From contig JARLGU010000042.1 in assembly GCA_031292625.1 (NCBI GenBank), forward strand, positions 1 to 64,000: DNA of 64,000 nucleotides, in the 5' to 3' direction. The translations under genes were made by a program, and so were the position numbers. Below are positions 1 to 8,451 of this stretch, piece by piece; positions within the stretch are counted from its first letter, which is position 1; every line of letters begins with the position of its first letter. This DNA comes from Capsulimonadaceae bacterium. Its GTDB lineage: Bacteria > Armatimonadota > Armatimonadia > Armatimonadales > Capsulimonadaceae. The notes below the pieces were generated by a model, which saw nothing but the letters and a program-made list of their open reading frames with translations, did no database searches and was not told the origin of the DNA.

Positions 1-225
1 GAGAACGTCGCCAGCCAATCTTCGCTACGGGGTTTACGCCACCAGAGCGAAAGCGACTTCAGTGCTCGCTACGCACATAGCCTATCATAATTTCCTTGCT
101 TTTGACGTGGCGCGAAGCGCCTAAGGATTCTTCGCTCAGGGGCCGTTGAAGTTGGCTCGTCGAGCCTAAAGCGCGAAGCGTCAGACAAATGGCCGCACCC
201 AAATGCCCAGCCCCCCGTCGCTTCC
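1..225. other. Intergenic stretch downstream of copA
   Basis: No convincing gene is visible. The stretch contains short GC-rich inverted repeats, such as GGCTC-GTC-GAGCC near 152-164, and repeated cgcgaagcg-like words. These could form part of the transcription end of the minus-strand copper operon, but no clear T-tract follows them. Confidence 0.4.
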
Positions 226-2400
226 CTAGCCCACCCGCCGCAAACGGAGCGAGTTGGTTACGACGGCGACGCTGCTGAACGCCATTGCGAACGCTGCGAT
301 CATTGGGTTCAAGTGACCGAAGGCGGCGAGCGGAATGCCGATCGAGTTGAACGCAAACGCCCAGAAAAGGTTCTGCCGGATAATCGTCACCGTCCGCCGC
401 GACAACCGGATCGTGCGCTCGACGCCCGAGAGGTCCGCGCCGAGCAACGTCACATCGGCCGCCTCGAGCGCGACATCGGTCGCCTGCCCCATCGCGATGC
501 CCACATCCGCCCTCGCAAGCGCCGCGGCATCGTTGACGCCGTCTCCGACCATGGCGACGACGGTCGTTCCGCCAGCTCGCAGCGCGTCGATGGCGGCCAG
601 CTTCTCTTCGGGACGCAATGAGGCGCGAACGTCCTGTATACCCAACGCCGCTCCGATCTCGCGCGCGACCAGGACCGAATCGCCAGTGAGCATGGCGACA
701 TCGACGCCGCGCGCCTTCAGCGCCGCAATGGCTTCGCGAGCGCCTTGGCGGATCTGATCCGCCAGGGCCACGCGCCCCAAATAGCGCCCTGCATGCGCGA
801 CATGCACAATCGTGGCTGCTGGAGGGTCGTCAACGCCGGACGGGAGTGACACGGCGCCCGCCGCCATCAGCGCCGGATTGCCCGCAAGCACGACGGCGCC
901 ATCGACGATCACGCGGACGCCTTCGCCGTGCACCGCCTCGAAGCCGGTAGACGACGGGACGGACACGCCGTCATCAAGAGCCTGTCGAACAATCGCCGCG
1001 CCGATCGGATGCTCGGAGCCGTGCTGTGCGGCTGCGGCAATGGCGAGCAGATCGTCGCGCGCGACGCCGTCTGCTGCGTGAACGTCGACAACGCGGAAGC
1101 GTCCCTCGGTAAGCGTTCCCGTTTTGTCGAACACGACGAGACGAACACGCGCTGCGGCTTCGAGCGCCTGCGCATTGCGAACGAGGACGCCGAGCGATGC
1201 CGCGCGACCGACGCCAACGATAATCGCCGTAGGCGTCGCCAAGCCAAGCGCACACGGACAGGCGATCACGAGAACCGCAACTGCGTTGCGTACGGCAATT
1301 GCGTGCGCCGCCCCGGCAAATAGCCAGCCAGCCAGCGTCAGCGCTGCGATGATCAGAACGACGGGGACGAACACAGCGGAAATCTTGTCGGCAAGCCGCT
1401 GCACGGGCGGTTTGGATGCCTGCGCCTCCTCAACGAGGCGAACGAGGCGCGCGAGAACCGTCGCCGAACCAACCGCGGTAGCGCGAACATCGATGGAGCC
1501 GCTGCCGTTCAAAGTCCCGCCTACAACCGGCACGCCAACGTTCTTAGCAACTGGAACGCTTTCGCCCGTGAGCAGAGCTTCATCGACCGACGTGCTGCCC
1601 GAAACCACCACGCCGTCAACCGCGACTTGCTCTCCAGGGCGAACACGGACCAGATCGCCAACCCGAATGGTCGCGACCGGCACTTCAAGGGGCGGACCGG
1701 TCTCATCGACGCGCAAGGCCGTTCGAGGAGCAAGTGATATGAGTGCGCGTACGGAAGCGACGGCACGATGGCGTGCCCGGGCCTCAAGGAACCGTCCCAT
1801 AAGAATGAGCGTGACGATCGTCGAGCCGGTCTCAAAATAGGTCACGGGAGCATGGGAAAACGCGAGTTCCGAGAGGCTGAATGTCCACGCGGCAAGCGAG
1901 CCGAGCGCGATCAGAGTGTCCATGGTCGCTGAGCCGCCCGCGCGCAGGGCCGACCATGCGCCGGCAAAAAAGGAGCGGCCGCAACCGAAAATAACGACAG
2001 CGCTCGCCGCGCAGAGGATCCATTCCGCCCATGCCGGTCGCGCCATCCAGAGCATGCCGGCGATCAACGCCGGAACCGCAATCGCACCCGCAATCCAAAG
2101 ATCCGTCGCCGACGCCTCTTGCTCCGGCGCGGCGGTTCCCTCGGGATGCACGCGCGCCAGATAGCCGGCGCGTTCGATCGCGGCGATCAGGTCCGATTCG
2201 GCGACGCGGCCAGGATCGTACTGTACATGCGCCTGATTGGTCGCAAGGCTCACATCGGCCGCGCTTACGCCTTCGACCTTGCCAAGAAACCGTTCGACGC
2301 GGCCGACGCATGCCGCACAATGCATGCCCTCGACATCCAGCACCGCACGGCGTGAATCCCTTTGAGGGATCGATGCCTCTGGGTCCGAAACGGTCGTCAT
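226..2400 (-). CDS. copA: Copper-translocating P1B-type ATPase
   Basis: A membrane ATPase of about 724 residues that pumps Cu(I) out of the cytoplasm. The N-terminal heavy-metal-associated domain carries GMHCAAC. Hydrophobic helices follow, then the actuator TGES motif, the ion-binding CPC in the helix ending [10 protein letters not shown], the phosphorylation motif DKTGTLT, the nucleotide-binding HP (SEHPIG) and the hinge [13 protein letters not shown] marks the monovalent copper/silver subgroup. A longer frame begins at 2433, but the start at 2400 is preferred because GGAGG sits 6 nt upstream (2407-2411) and the protein then begins MTTVSDPE. The gene lies 37 bp after copZ in the same direction, so the two are very probably one operon. 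No copper regulator gene is visible nearby. Confidence 0.95.
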   Translation of the reverse strand: MTTVSDPEASIPQRDSRRAVLDVEGMHCAACVGRVERFLGKVEGVSAADVSLATNQAHVQYDPGRVAESDLIAAIERAGYLARVHPEGTAAPEQEASATDLWIAGAIAVPALIAGMLWMARPAWAEWILCAASAVVIFGCGRSFFAGAWSALRAGGSATMDTLIALGSLAAWTFSLSELAFSHAPVTYFETGSTIVTLILMGRFLEARARHRAVASVRALISLAPRTALRVDETGPPLEVPVATIRVGDLVRVRPGEQVAVDGVVVSGSTSVDEALLTGESVPVAKNVGVPVVGGTLNGSGSIDVRATAVGSATVLARLVRLVEEAQASKPPVQRLADKISAVFVPVVLIIAALTLAGWLFAGAAHAIAVRNAVAVLVIACPCALGLATPTAIIVGVGRAASLGVLVRNAQALEAAARVRLVVFDKTGTLTEGRFRVVDVHAADGVARDDLLAIAAAAQHGSEHPIGAAIVRQALDDGVSVPSSTGFEAVHGEGVRVIVDGAVVLAGNPALMAAGAVSLPSGVDDPPAATIVHVAHAGRYLGRVALADQIRQGAREAIAALKARGVDVAMLTGDSVLVAREIGAALGIQDVRASLRPEEKLAAIDALRAGGTTVVAMVGDGVNDAAALARADVGIAMGQATDVALEAADVTLLGADLSGVERTIRLSRRTVTIIRQNLFWAFAFNSIGIPLAAFGHLNPMIAAFAMAFSSVAVVTNSLRLRRVG

Positions 2401-2437
2401 CAATGGCCTCCGGCGACAACGCGCATCAAGCAAAGCG

Positions 2438-2650
2438 CTACGAAACTGGTCGCGCGTCGAAGCCTTCTTCTTGGATCGCCTGGGCTAACTGCTGAATCGT
2501 TACGGATGTTTCGTCGTATTCGACCGTGGCGCGTCCCTTTTCGAGGCTGACCAGGGCCGAACTGACCCCAGGGTTTCCCAGTAAAGCCTTCGTCACGTGC
2601 CCGACGCAATTTTCGCAACTCATGCCCTTAACTTCAAACTCAGTTGTCAT
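2438..2650 (-). CDS. copZ: CopZ-like copper chaperone (single HMA domain)
   Basis: A soluble metallochaperone of about 70 residues made of one ferredoxin-like heavy-metal-associated domain with GMSCENC near the N-terminus. The family hands Cu(I) to the N-terminal domain of CopA, and copA lies directly downstream. A frame remains open to 2785, but the start at 2650 ([15 protein letters not shown]) gives a standard HMA-protein length and has GAGGA about 8 nt upstream. The extra 45 residues of the long form do not resemble any domain. The upstream region is shared with the divergent dnaJ promoter. Confidence 0.9.
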   Translation of the reverse strand: MTTEFEVKGMSCENCVGHVTKALLGNPGVSSALVSLEKGRATVEYDETSVTIQQLAQAIQEEGFDARPVS

Positions 2651-2862
2651 TTTAATGTCCTCGTAAACTAACGGGATTAACCCGCGCGCCGACTGCACAA
2701 GCAACGCGCGATAGGCGCGTTCAGGCAGATCCATCGTGCGCCGGGACGACTGCAAGTACTCTTCCAACGCTATCGAAGGTCCCAAACCAGATTGAAATTG
2801 TTATACCCCGCCGATGGCGATTGACGCCGGTCGATACGATAATGCGTGCGCCAACGGATCTA

Positions 2863-2891
2863 TTGATTGCATCACACTCAACAGGTATAAT
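2863..2891 (+). promoter_or_regulatory. Sigma-70-type promoter of dnaJ-hspR
   Basis: TTGATT (2863-2868), a 17-bp spacer and a perfect TATAAT (2886-2891) precede dnaJ. Transcription would start near 2898, about 35 nt before the ATG. Confidence 0.75.
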
Positions 2892-2899
2892 TGTTTGAG
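2877..2899 (+). promoter_or_regulatory. Inverted repeat over the dnaJ -10 (candidate HspR operator)
   Basis: The arms CTCAACA (2877-2883) and TGTTTGAG (2892-2899) form an imperfect palindrome enclosing the -10 box. Known HspR sites (HAIR, CTTGAGT-N7-ACTCAAG) use the same CTCAA/TTGAG words, but here the arms face the opposite way. The hspR gene in the same operon makes autorepression plausible; this is inference. Confidence 0.45.
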
Positions 2900-2932
2900 A
2901 CCAGACATCTATCAAATAAGGCATCAATATTT

Positions 2933-4069
2933 ATGGCGGGCGAATACAAAGACTATTACAAGATCCTTGGCGTCTCTAAAGATGCGGATGATAAGGAGAT
3001 CAAAGCGGCCTACCGCAAACTGGCCCGTAAGTTGCATCCCGACGTCAACCCGGGCGATCGCTCCGCTGAGGACAAGTTCAAAGAGGTTGGCGAAGCGTAC
3101 GAGGTTCTGAGCGACCGTGACAAGCGCCAGAAGTACGATGCGTACGGCGACCAGTGGAAGGCATATTCGCAAGGCGGCGGATATGGCGGTTTCGGGACTA
3201 ACGAGGCTCCAGGAGGACCGGGTTCCGCGGGCGCCGCGGGTTTCGGAGGGCTCGACGATTTATTTGCATCGCTTTTTGGCGACCAAACTCGCCAGGCCGG
3301 CGGCGCGGGCTTCGGAGGCGGATTCCGTACGGGGCCGCGTCACCGCGGTTCGTCCAGCCCCCGACAGACTGTCGACCTAAGCGTCGAGATCACCCTCGAA
3401 GAAGCTTTTCGGGGAACGACTCGCTCATTCAACCTCGCGATTCCGGAGACCTGTACCCGCTGTTCGGGCCAGGGCACGATCACAATCGGCGAAGGCAAGC
3501 CATGCCCGAGTTGCGGCGGAACGGGCAAAGCCAGAGGGCAGCGCGGTATCTTTGCGCCGGACTGCCCGCAATGCGGAGGCACGGGGCACGCGGTTGAGGT
3601 TTGTCCCGAATGTCGCGGCAACGGCACGATCGAGCGCAAGCGCCGCCTGTCGGATGTTCGAATCCCGGCAGGGATCAAACAAGATCAGCGTCTTCGATTA
3701 GCTGGTCAGGGCACGGCGGGGAGCGATGTCTATCTCAAGGTATCAATTCAGCCAGATGCGCGGTTTGAACGCAAGGCTGACGATCTCCACACGGAATTCA
3801 GTTTGCCGTTCACGGTGGCCGCGCTTGGCGGCCGGGCTTGGATCGACACATTCGATGGGCGCAAATCCGTAACGATCCCTCAGGGAACACAATCGGGGGC
3901 CACATTCCGGTTGGCGGGACTTGGCATGCCGACGCTCAAAGGCGGAGCGCGCGGCAATCTGTACGCAAAAGCCAAGCTGACCGTGCCCAAGGACCTATCG
4001 GCGCGCGAAACCGAGCTCCTTCTGGAGCTCGCGAAGCTGCGCCACGACGATATTAAAGCGGGAGGCTAA
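2933..4069 (+). CDS. dnaJ: Chaperone DnaJ (Hsp40)
   Basis: A cytoplasmic co-chaperone of about 378 residues that delivers unfolded proteins to DnaK and stimulates its ATPase. It shows the J-domain with HPD (residues about 6-70, LHPDVNPGD), a Gly/Phe-rich linker (about 75-140), four zinc-finger repeats ([32 protein letters not shown]) and the C-terminal substrate-binding barrels. A TTG start at 2891 is possible on paper but lies inside the -10 box. The ATG at 2933 gives the normal N-terminus [14 protein letters not shown]. No dnaK or grpE lies in the window, so this copy is outside the classical operon. It is followed after 1 nt by hspR. Confidence 0.95.
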   Translation: MAGEYKDYYKILGVSKDADDKEIKAAYRKLARKLHPDVNPGDRSAEDKFKEVGEAYEVLSDRDKRQKYDAYGDQWKAYSQGGGYGGFGTNEAPGGPGSAGAAGFGGLDDLFASLFGDQTRQAGGAGFGGGFRTGPRHRGSSSPRQTVDLSVEITLEEAFRGTTRSFNLAIPETCTRCSGQGTITIGEGKPCPSCGGTGKARGQRGIFAPDCPQCGGTGHAVEVCPECRGNGTIERKRRLSDVRIPAGIKQDQRLRLAGQGTAGSDVYLKVSIQPDARFERKADDLHTEFSLPFTVAALGGRAWIDTFDGRKSVTIPQGTQSGATFRLAGLGMPTLKGGARGNLYAKAKLTVPKDLSARETELLLELAKLRHDDIKAGG

Positions 4070-4070
4070 A

Positions 4071-4427
4071 ATGGCAGTCGACCCACGGCTCCAACAAGTG
4101 GAGCGGCCGCATCGAGGCATTGTTGCAGATAAGGACGAACCGATCTACACAATCAGCATCGCAGCGCGCCTCGTCCGTCCAGTGGACCTGACATCGGGAA
4201 CATTGAAGCCTCTGCACGCTCAAACACTCAGAATGTACGAGCGCGAAGGCCTGGTCAAGCCAAAGCGCGTTGGACGAAACCGGCTCTATTCCGATCGCGA
4301 TATTGACCGATTAAGGCAGATCCAGCACCTCACCCAGGACCTGGGAGTTAACCTTGCGGGCGTCGAGATTATCCTCGATTTGCTTGAACAAATAGAGGTA
4401 CTGCGAGCCAGCTCACAATTACCATAA
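4071..4427 (+). CDS. hspR: HspR-like MerR-family heat-shock repressor
   Basis: A MerR-type winged-helix DNA-binding protein of 118 residues. The central part (about 45-100) reads LRMYEREGLVKPKRVGRNRLYSDRDIDRL in overlapping pieces. The following segment, QDLGVNLAGVEIILDLLEQI, is typical of HspR, which represses dnaK/dnaJ-type chaperone operons with DnaK as co-repressor. The first 30 residues are variable. The gene starts 1 nt after the dnaJ stop, and its ribosome site GGGAGG lies inside the end of dnaJ, so translation is coupled. The dnaJ-hspR order is a known arrangement. There are no metal-binding cysteines, which argues against a CueR-type role despite the nearby copper genes. Confidence 0.88.
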   Translation: MAVDPRLQQVERPHRGIVADKDEPIYTISIAARLVRPVDLTSGTLKPLHAQTLRMYEREGLVKPKRVGRNRLYSDRDIDRLRQIQHLTQDLGVNLAGVEIILDLLEQIEVLRASSQLP

Positions 4428-4537
4428 TTGAGCGATTCTTACGACATCTAGATCTACGTCCGTGTGCTATAATATTATTGTCAGCGATACGGAATTCTCT
4501 GTATTTTGGACTGACTGTGCTGTTTAGGAGCATTGAG

Positions 4538-5005
4538 TTGCCACTCGCAAGTACCGCAGACGTAGTGCCGCAGTTAACCACGGTTGCAAAGCCCGACGGC
4601 TTTCAGTACGAGTTAATGCTTAGCGCGGCGACAACCGAAAAGGCGGTGACGCGTATCCGGCTGGGTCCCTACCATTTCGACGCAGGCCACCGTCCCAAAG
4701 TCGCTTTGGGCGGCCTCGTTTCGATGGGAGGTCCAGAAAGCTCCTTATTGATGCATAGAGCATCTCCAGCCCGCTGGTCACGTCCCAGATGGGTTGAAGC
4801 AGTAGATGAGGCCGACCACCCCGTCTATCTGGAATGGAACGGTTACCTAGCGCCGGGGACTGTAGGCGTCATTCGATTCTTATCGATCTATCCACCAGGC
4901 GGACTCAGAACCGGGTTGAGTATCACCCGAGGGAACGAGACGACCTGCTATGGCGTCACCGGCCCGAATTACGAGCATCTCGAATCGGGACACGAGACAT
5001 CATAA
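4538..5005 (+). CDS. Hypothetical protein, first of a two-gene unit
   Basis: A protein of about 155 residues that I do not recognise. It has no signal peptide, membrane helix or cysteine cluster. The C-terminal half is rich in beta-prone and Gly/Pro segments (YPPGGLRTGLSI). The start is taken as TTG at 4538 because AGGAG lies 7 nt upstream (4526-4530). An upstream in-frame TTG at 4478 falls within the expected transcription start, just after a TATAAT at 4468-4473. The gene is 110 bp beyond hspR and appears to have its own promoter. The next gene follows after 37 bp in the same direction, suggesting a two-gene unit. Confidence 0.6.
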   Translation: MPLASTADVVPQLTTVAKPDGFQYELMLSAATTEKAVTRIRLGPYHFDAGHRPKVALGGLVSMGGPESSLLMHRASPARWSRPRWVEAVDEADHPVYLEWNGYLAPGTVGVIRFLSIYPPGGLRTGLSITRGNETTCYGVTGPNYEHLESGHETS

Positions 5006-5042
5006 TTTAGCAACATCAATCTAAGAGGCAGGGAGGCCCGAA

Positions 5043-5339
5043 ATGGCAGGTTGGCAGACAGGTCTGTCCGACGCAATCCGGCAGCACGTGCTGGACACTT
5101 ATGTCTTTCCGACTAGGGAACGCGGCGGGAGATCTATTAGTCTTAGATCCGGAGAGATTCACAAACAACTTGGACTCTCGGAGCGGTTACCGCAAGTCTG
5201 TAGCGCAATCGACGCGAGACGTTTTGAGATCGAGGCGAATGTTCGGCTAGTTGATAGGCAAGGCCCGCCCGTAAGCCCTTCCGTTACGTGGCGTTTCGAG
5301 CTAATGCCCGTCGAAGAACCACTAGAACTCGTCCGGTAA
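5043..5339 (+). CDS. Hypothetical protein, 98 residues
   Basis: A small soluble protein with a clear ribosome site (GGGAGG about 8 nt before the ATG). The N-terminal half (IRQHVLDTYVFPTRERG) looks helical. A middle segment (SGEIHKQLGL) resembles a short helix-turn pattern, and the end (VTWRFELMPVEEP) looks like beta strand. I cannot assign a family. Its position after the 155-residue unknown gene suggests they act together. A small modification/defence-type or regulatory role is possible but unsupported. Confidence 0.6.
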   Translation: MAGWQTGLSDAIRQHVLDTYVFPTRERGGRSISLRSGEIHKQLGLSERLPQVCSAIDARRFEIEANVRLVDRQGPPVSPSVTWRFELMPVEEPLELVR

Positions 5340-5388
5340 TACGTATGAACAGGCCGGATGCCGATTGATGCGGCTTCCGGCCATTTCT

Positions 5389-6288
5389 TTAGGCCATTTC
5401 CGCAAGAACGCCGTACCTCAGTCCGCGCGTGCTTACGCCGACTTCGCTAAGACCCAGGCGGTCCATCAGCGCGCAAACGACCAGGATGCCTCCGACGATC
5501 ACGTCCGCGCGCCCGGGCTCCAGCCCTGGAACCGCGCGCCGCTCAGCCACGGTCTTCGCCGCCAGCAGCCCAAGAACACCGTCGATCTGTTCCCGCGTAA
5601 GACGAGCCCCGTGCACGGAAGCGGCTCCCCCGACCGACACGGCGGCGATGTTGACGATCGTACCGCCTATGCCCACGCCCCGGATCCTGGACGAAAGCGT
5701 TGGAGCGTCGCTTAGAATGTCCGCCGCAAGCTGAGACCCCGCACGCAACTCTCGTTCGAGCGGAGGATCGCCGTGCAAGATGCGCTCCGTCACCCGGACC
5801 GCGCCCACATTCATGCTGCGATGCGCCCGGATTTGTTCGCCCGTGCCGAGCGTGATCTCCGTGCTGCCGCCGCCGATGTCGAATACCGCCAAAGGCTCGT
5901 CTGAGGATATGCCCAGCGAAGCGTCCGATCGGATCGCTCCGTAAGCAAGTTGCGCTTCCCGGTCTCCCGAAACGATCTCGATCGTCAATCCCGTACGCGC
6001 GAAAAGGCCGTCGACGAATGTCTGGCCGTTCCCCGCGTCACGCAACGCGCTTGTGCCGATGACCTTGGTGCGCCTCGCCCCGGCCATCTTCGCGAGTGCA
6101 ACGAAGCGATCGATTGCATCGAGCGTCCGCTCAATCGCGTCTACGCGCAGCATCCCGGCTGCGTCGACGCCTTTTCCCAGGCGCGTGATCTCACTCTCTT
6201 CCTGAATAATGGTAATCCCGTTATCCAGGTCGGCCACGGCCATTTTCGCACTGTTCGTTCCGACATCAATTACGGCGGCCAGGGACAT
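5389..6288 (-). CDS. ppx: Ppx/GppA-family exopolyphosphatase
   Basis: A short, single-module member of about 299 residues of the Ppx/GppA phosphatase family (ASKHA fold). Members hydrolyse inorganic polyphosphate or pppGpp. Phosphate-1 motif IDVGTNSAKM sits near residue 7. The catalytic-type segment SGDREAQLAYGA lies near 125 and the phosphate-2 motif FDIGGGSTEI near 150. The start at 6288 has AAAGGA 8 nt upstream, whereas the longer frame to 6333 would run into the preceding CHAD gene. It is the last gene of a three-gene run with two CHAD proteins. CHAD domains bind polyphosphate, so a polyphosphate role is favoured over pppGpp. Confidence 0.9.
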   Translation of the reverse strand: MSLAAVIDVGTNSAKMAVADLDNGITIIQEESEITRLGKGVDAAGMLRVDAIERTLDAIDRFVALAKMAGARRTKVIGTSALRDAGNGQTFVDGLFARTGLTIEIVSGDREAQLAYGAIRSDASLGISSDEPLAVFDIGGGSTEITLGTGEQIRAHRSMNVGAVRVTERILHGDPPLERELRAGSQLAADILSDAPTLSSRIRGVGIGGTIVNIAAVSVGGAASVHGARLTREQIDGVLGLLAAKTVAERRAVPGLEPGRADVIVGGILVVCALMDRLGLSEVGVSTRGLRYGVLAEMA

Positions 6289-6325
6289 CTTGAGTTTCCT
6301 TTCGGGCTCCGCGCCCGCTTCCAAT

Positions 6326-6859
6326 TCACGCACTTGCGCCTTCGGCTTCTTCCTCTGGCGGAGTTCCGGTCTCGAGCGCGGCGACTAACCGGAAGATGCG
6401 CGCACGGAAACCTTTGCGGCATAGCCCGGCCCAGTACTCGATAAACTCGGCGTACATCCGGTCCCGCTCATTCTTCTCCCGCGCAATCAACCGCTCCAAC
6501 CCGATGCGAATCTCTGGACGGCGGCGAGCGTGATCGTCAAGGAACGTCTGGATCGCCGGTCCGCGCACATCGCAATCGTGGATTTCCCCAATCTGCTCTT
6601 GGATCGACTTAACCCTGTCGTAGACCGCTTTGTATTCTTTGGCAAGGCTTCCCGTGAAGCATGGCTGAAAGATTTCAAGCGTGTACCGCAACCGTTTGGC
6701 TGCAATGCGCATGTTATGCAGTTCTTGCACACGGTTTGGGTCTCCAATGTGCGCGGCGAAGCGGACCATTTCGGTCAGCCGGATAAGCACCATAACGGGC
6801 GCGTTGTCCGCCAGCGTGCCGTTCTCGTCCATTGCCAGCAAAGGAGCAGCTTTCGCCAT
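6326..6859 (-). CDS. CHAD-domain protein (second of a coupled pair)
   Basis: A helical protein of 177 residues. The signature ELHNMRIAAKRLRYTLEIF (about 46-64) contains the conserved His and the Arg/Lys comb of the CHAD fold, and IGEIHDCDV follows near 93. CHAD domains bind polyphosphate and are found on polyP granules. The start codon overlaps the stop of the upstream CHAD gene by 1 nt (TAATG on the coding strand), so the two are translationally coupled. Each protein carries only one copy of the HxxR-(I/V)A motif, which usually appears twice in a single full-length CHAD domain. Together they may form one domain in trans. Confidence 0.85.
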   Translation of the reverse strand: MAKAAPLLAMDENGTLADNAPVMVLIRLTEMVRFAAHIGDPNRVQELHNMRIAAKRLRYTLEIFQPCFTGSLAKEYKAVYDRVKSIQEQIGEIHDCDVRGPAIQTFLDDHARRRPEIRIGLERLIAREKNERDRMYAEFIEYWAGLCRKGFRARIFRLVAALETGTPPEEEAEGASA

Positions 6860-7347
6860 TAGGATGCATCCTCCGTCTCGAAAAGAGAATCCGCGGCCGT
6901 CCGAAGAGCCTCTTCATCAACATGAGCAAGCGCCGCCTCAAGCTCAACCTGCTGGTTTGCGCGCGCCTGCCGAAGCGAATCGCGAAAAGCCTCCAGCCCC
7001 ACCCGTTCGTACGGCGCCATTCCATCCTCGTCCGCCGCGATCCGTTCGTTGAGAAACTCGATGAAAACATCCGTGTCGCGCGCTTCCCCAAGCTGGTCGG
7101 TCATGTCGGCGATCGATTTCTCGAAACGGCGCAGAGCCTTCCCAGCATAGGCAGGTTCAATAACGGACAGAACGGCGCGCAAGCGCCGGGTCGCAACGCG
7201 CAGGTCGTGAACGGCCTCGACGTCGTCCCCCGCGCGAGCGCCGTCCAAGCGCCGCAAGATCTCGGCGAGCGGAATGTCCACCATCGTACGAGCCGCCAAC
7301 CTAAAGGGCGTCGCGCCGTCCAGCGGCGTTTCGTTCGCTTCCGTCAT
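6859..7347 (-). CDS. CHAD-domain protein (first of a coupled pair)
   Basis: A protein of about 162 residues with AVHDLRVATRRLRAVLSVIEP near 42-62 and LGEARDTDVFIEFL near 85, the classic N-terminal half of a CHAD domain. A frame stays open to 7545, but that part lies inside the divergent SAM hydrolase gene. MTEANETPL at 7347 is the sensible start. It ends in a TAATG overlap with the next CHAD gene, and ppx follows. The divergent neighbour at 7423 shares the 75-bp intergenic region. Confidence 0.85.
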   Translation of the reverse strand: MTEANETPLDGATPFRLAARTMVDIPLAEILRRLDGARAGDDVEAVHDLRVATRRLRAVLSVIEPAYAGKALRRFEKSIADMTDQLGEARDTDVFIEFLNERIAADEDGMAPYERVGLEAFRDSLRQARANQQVELEAALAHVDEEALRTAADSLFETEDAS

Positions 7348-7422
7348 TGTTTTGTCTCCCCCGTTTACACGGCGCATGCAAGTCCAGCAGGAAAGGACGC
7401 CCCGCCGCGCGAACATTGCAAT

Positions 7423-8223
7423 ATGATCGCTTTGATTACCGATTTCGGGACCAACGATCTTTACGCCGGCCTCATGAAGGCGGCGATCGCCGCGCTTGCC
7501 CCTGCAATCCCTATTATCGATATTACCCACTCCATCCCGTCCCATGATAGAGCCGCCGGTTCCTTTGCGCTGGCGTGCGCATTCGACTACCTGCCGAAAG
7601 GCACGGTCATCGTCGCTGTCGTCGACCCCGGCGTCGGTTCAAACCGGAGGCGCATTGCGGTTGCAATCGATAACCGGGTGGTCGTCTGCCCAGACAACGG
7701 CCTGCTGGGCGACTTGCTGCATACGCACAGTGTCGTCGACGCCGTTGAACTTGATCGAGCCGAATTCTTCGCCAACATGCCTAGCCCGACATTTGACGGC
7801 CGGGACGTCTTCGCCCCCGTCGCCGCCCAGTTGGCGACCGGCACGCCCCTTCGCAACCTGGGCATGCCTATTTCGGACGCTCAATTTGTTTTGGCGACAA
7901 ACACTCTCGTCGACGCCGCGAGATCACACAAAGCGGGCGCTATCGGACATGTCCGGCATGTCGACAAGTTTGGGAACCTGGTCACCGACATTCAGTCCTC
8001 GCTGCTTCAAAAGGCTGCGGGACAATTCACGGTGCGCATCGGCAGCACACCGGAACGCGAGGCTTCCTATGTGCGAACCTACAGCGATGTTCGCCTTGAT
8101 GAACCTTGCCTGCTGACAGGAAGCTCAGCGTATGTCGAGTTTGCGCGTCGAGAAGGACGAGCCATCGATTGGTACTCTAACCTCACGCTGCCGGAGCCTA
8201 TTGTCATTGAGCGCGCGAGCTAG
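7423..8223 (+). CDS. SAM hydrolase / SAM hydroxide adenosyltransferase (DUF62 family)
   Basis: A protein of 266 residues that begins MIALITDFGTNDLYAG, the hallmark of the fluorinase-like family. Members hydrolyse S-adenosylmethionine to adenosine and methionine using a water activated by an Asp-Arg-His set. The conserved pieces VVDPGVGSNRR, PDNGLLG, FDGRDVFAP and VDKFGNLVTDI are all visible in order. A longer frame exists upstream but is only a shadow of the CHAD genes; the ATG at 7423 fits the family start. It is monocistronic, followed by a small hairpin at 8234-8257. Confidence 0.92.
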   Translation: MIALITDFGTNDLYAGLMKAAIAALAPAIPIIDITHSIPSHDRAAGSFALACAFDYLPKGTVIVAVVDPGVGSNRRRIAVAIDNRVVVCPDNGLLGDLLHTHSVVDAVELDRAEFFANMPSPTFDGRDVFAPVAAQLATGTPLRNLGMPISDAQFVLATNTLVDAARSHKAGAIGHVRHVDKFGNLVTDIQSSLLQKAAGQFTVRIGSTPEREASYVRTYSDVRLDEPCLLTGSSAYVEFARREGRAIDWYSNLTLPEPIVIERAS

Positions 8224-8233
8224 GCCGGTTAAG

Positions 8234-8257
8234 GAGGACTTACAACCGCAAGTCCTC
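8234..8257 (+). terminator. Hairpin after the SAM hydrolase gene
   Basis: GAGGACTT (8234-8241) and AAGTCCTC (8250-8257) form a perfect 8-bp stem with an 8-nt loop 10 nt after the stop codon. No T-run follows, so termination is only a possibility. Confidence 0.35.
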
Positions 8258-8380
8258 AATGGTCTTGGGCTAACCATGCGCCGCCGGGAGAGACTTATCC
8301 TCGAGCAAATCGCGTTCTCGCAGGGACGGAAAAAGCCGCGAACAGCTTATGGAGCCGCTGCGGCAACCTCTGGCGCGCTG

Positions 8381-8428
8381 AAAAATAAAGCCCAAGCATC
8401 GGCCACGGTTTGGAAGTCGATGCTTGGG
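8381..8428 (-). terminator. Intrinsic terminator of the envelope operon
   Basis: Read on the minus strand, the arms CCCAAGCATCG (8428-8418) and CGATGCTTGGG (8401-8391) form an 11-bp stem. CTTTATTTTT (8390-8381) follows at once. It stands just after the stop of the minus-strand gene at 8452. Confidence 0.75.
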
Positions 8429-8451
8429 TTCGTTAATGAGGTCGCTTAGGA

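Noticed and set aside
6832-7422. The 5' extension of the SAM hydrolase frame back to 6832
   Set aside because: It runs antisense to both CHAD genes and shows no domain. The family start MIALITDFGTND is at 7423.
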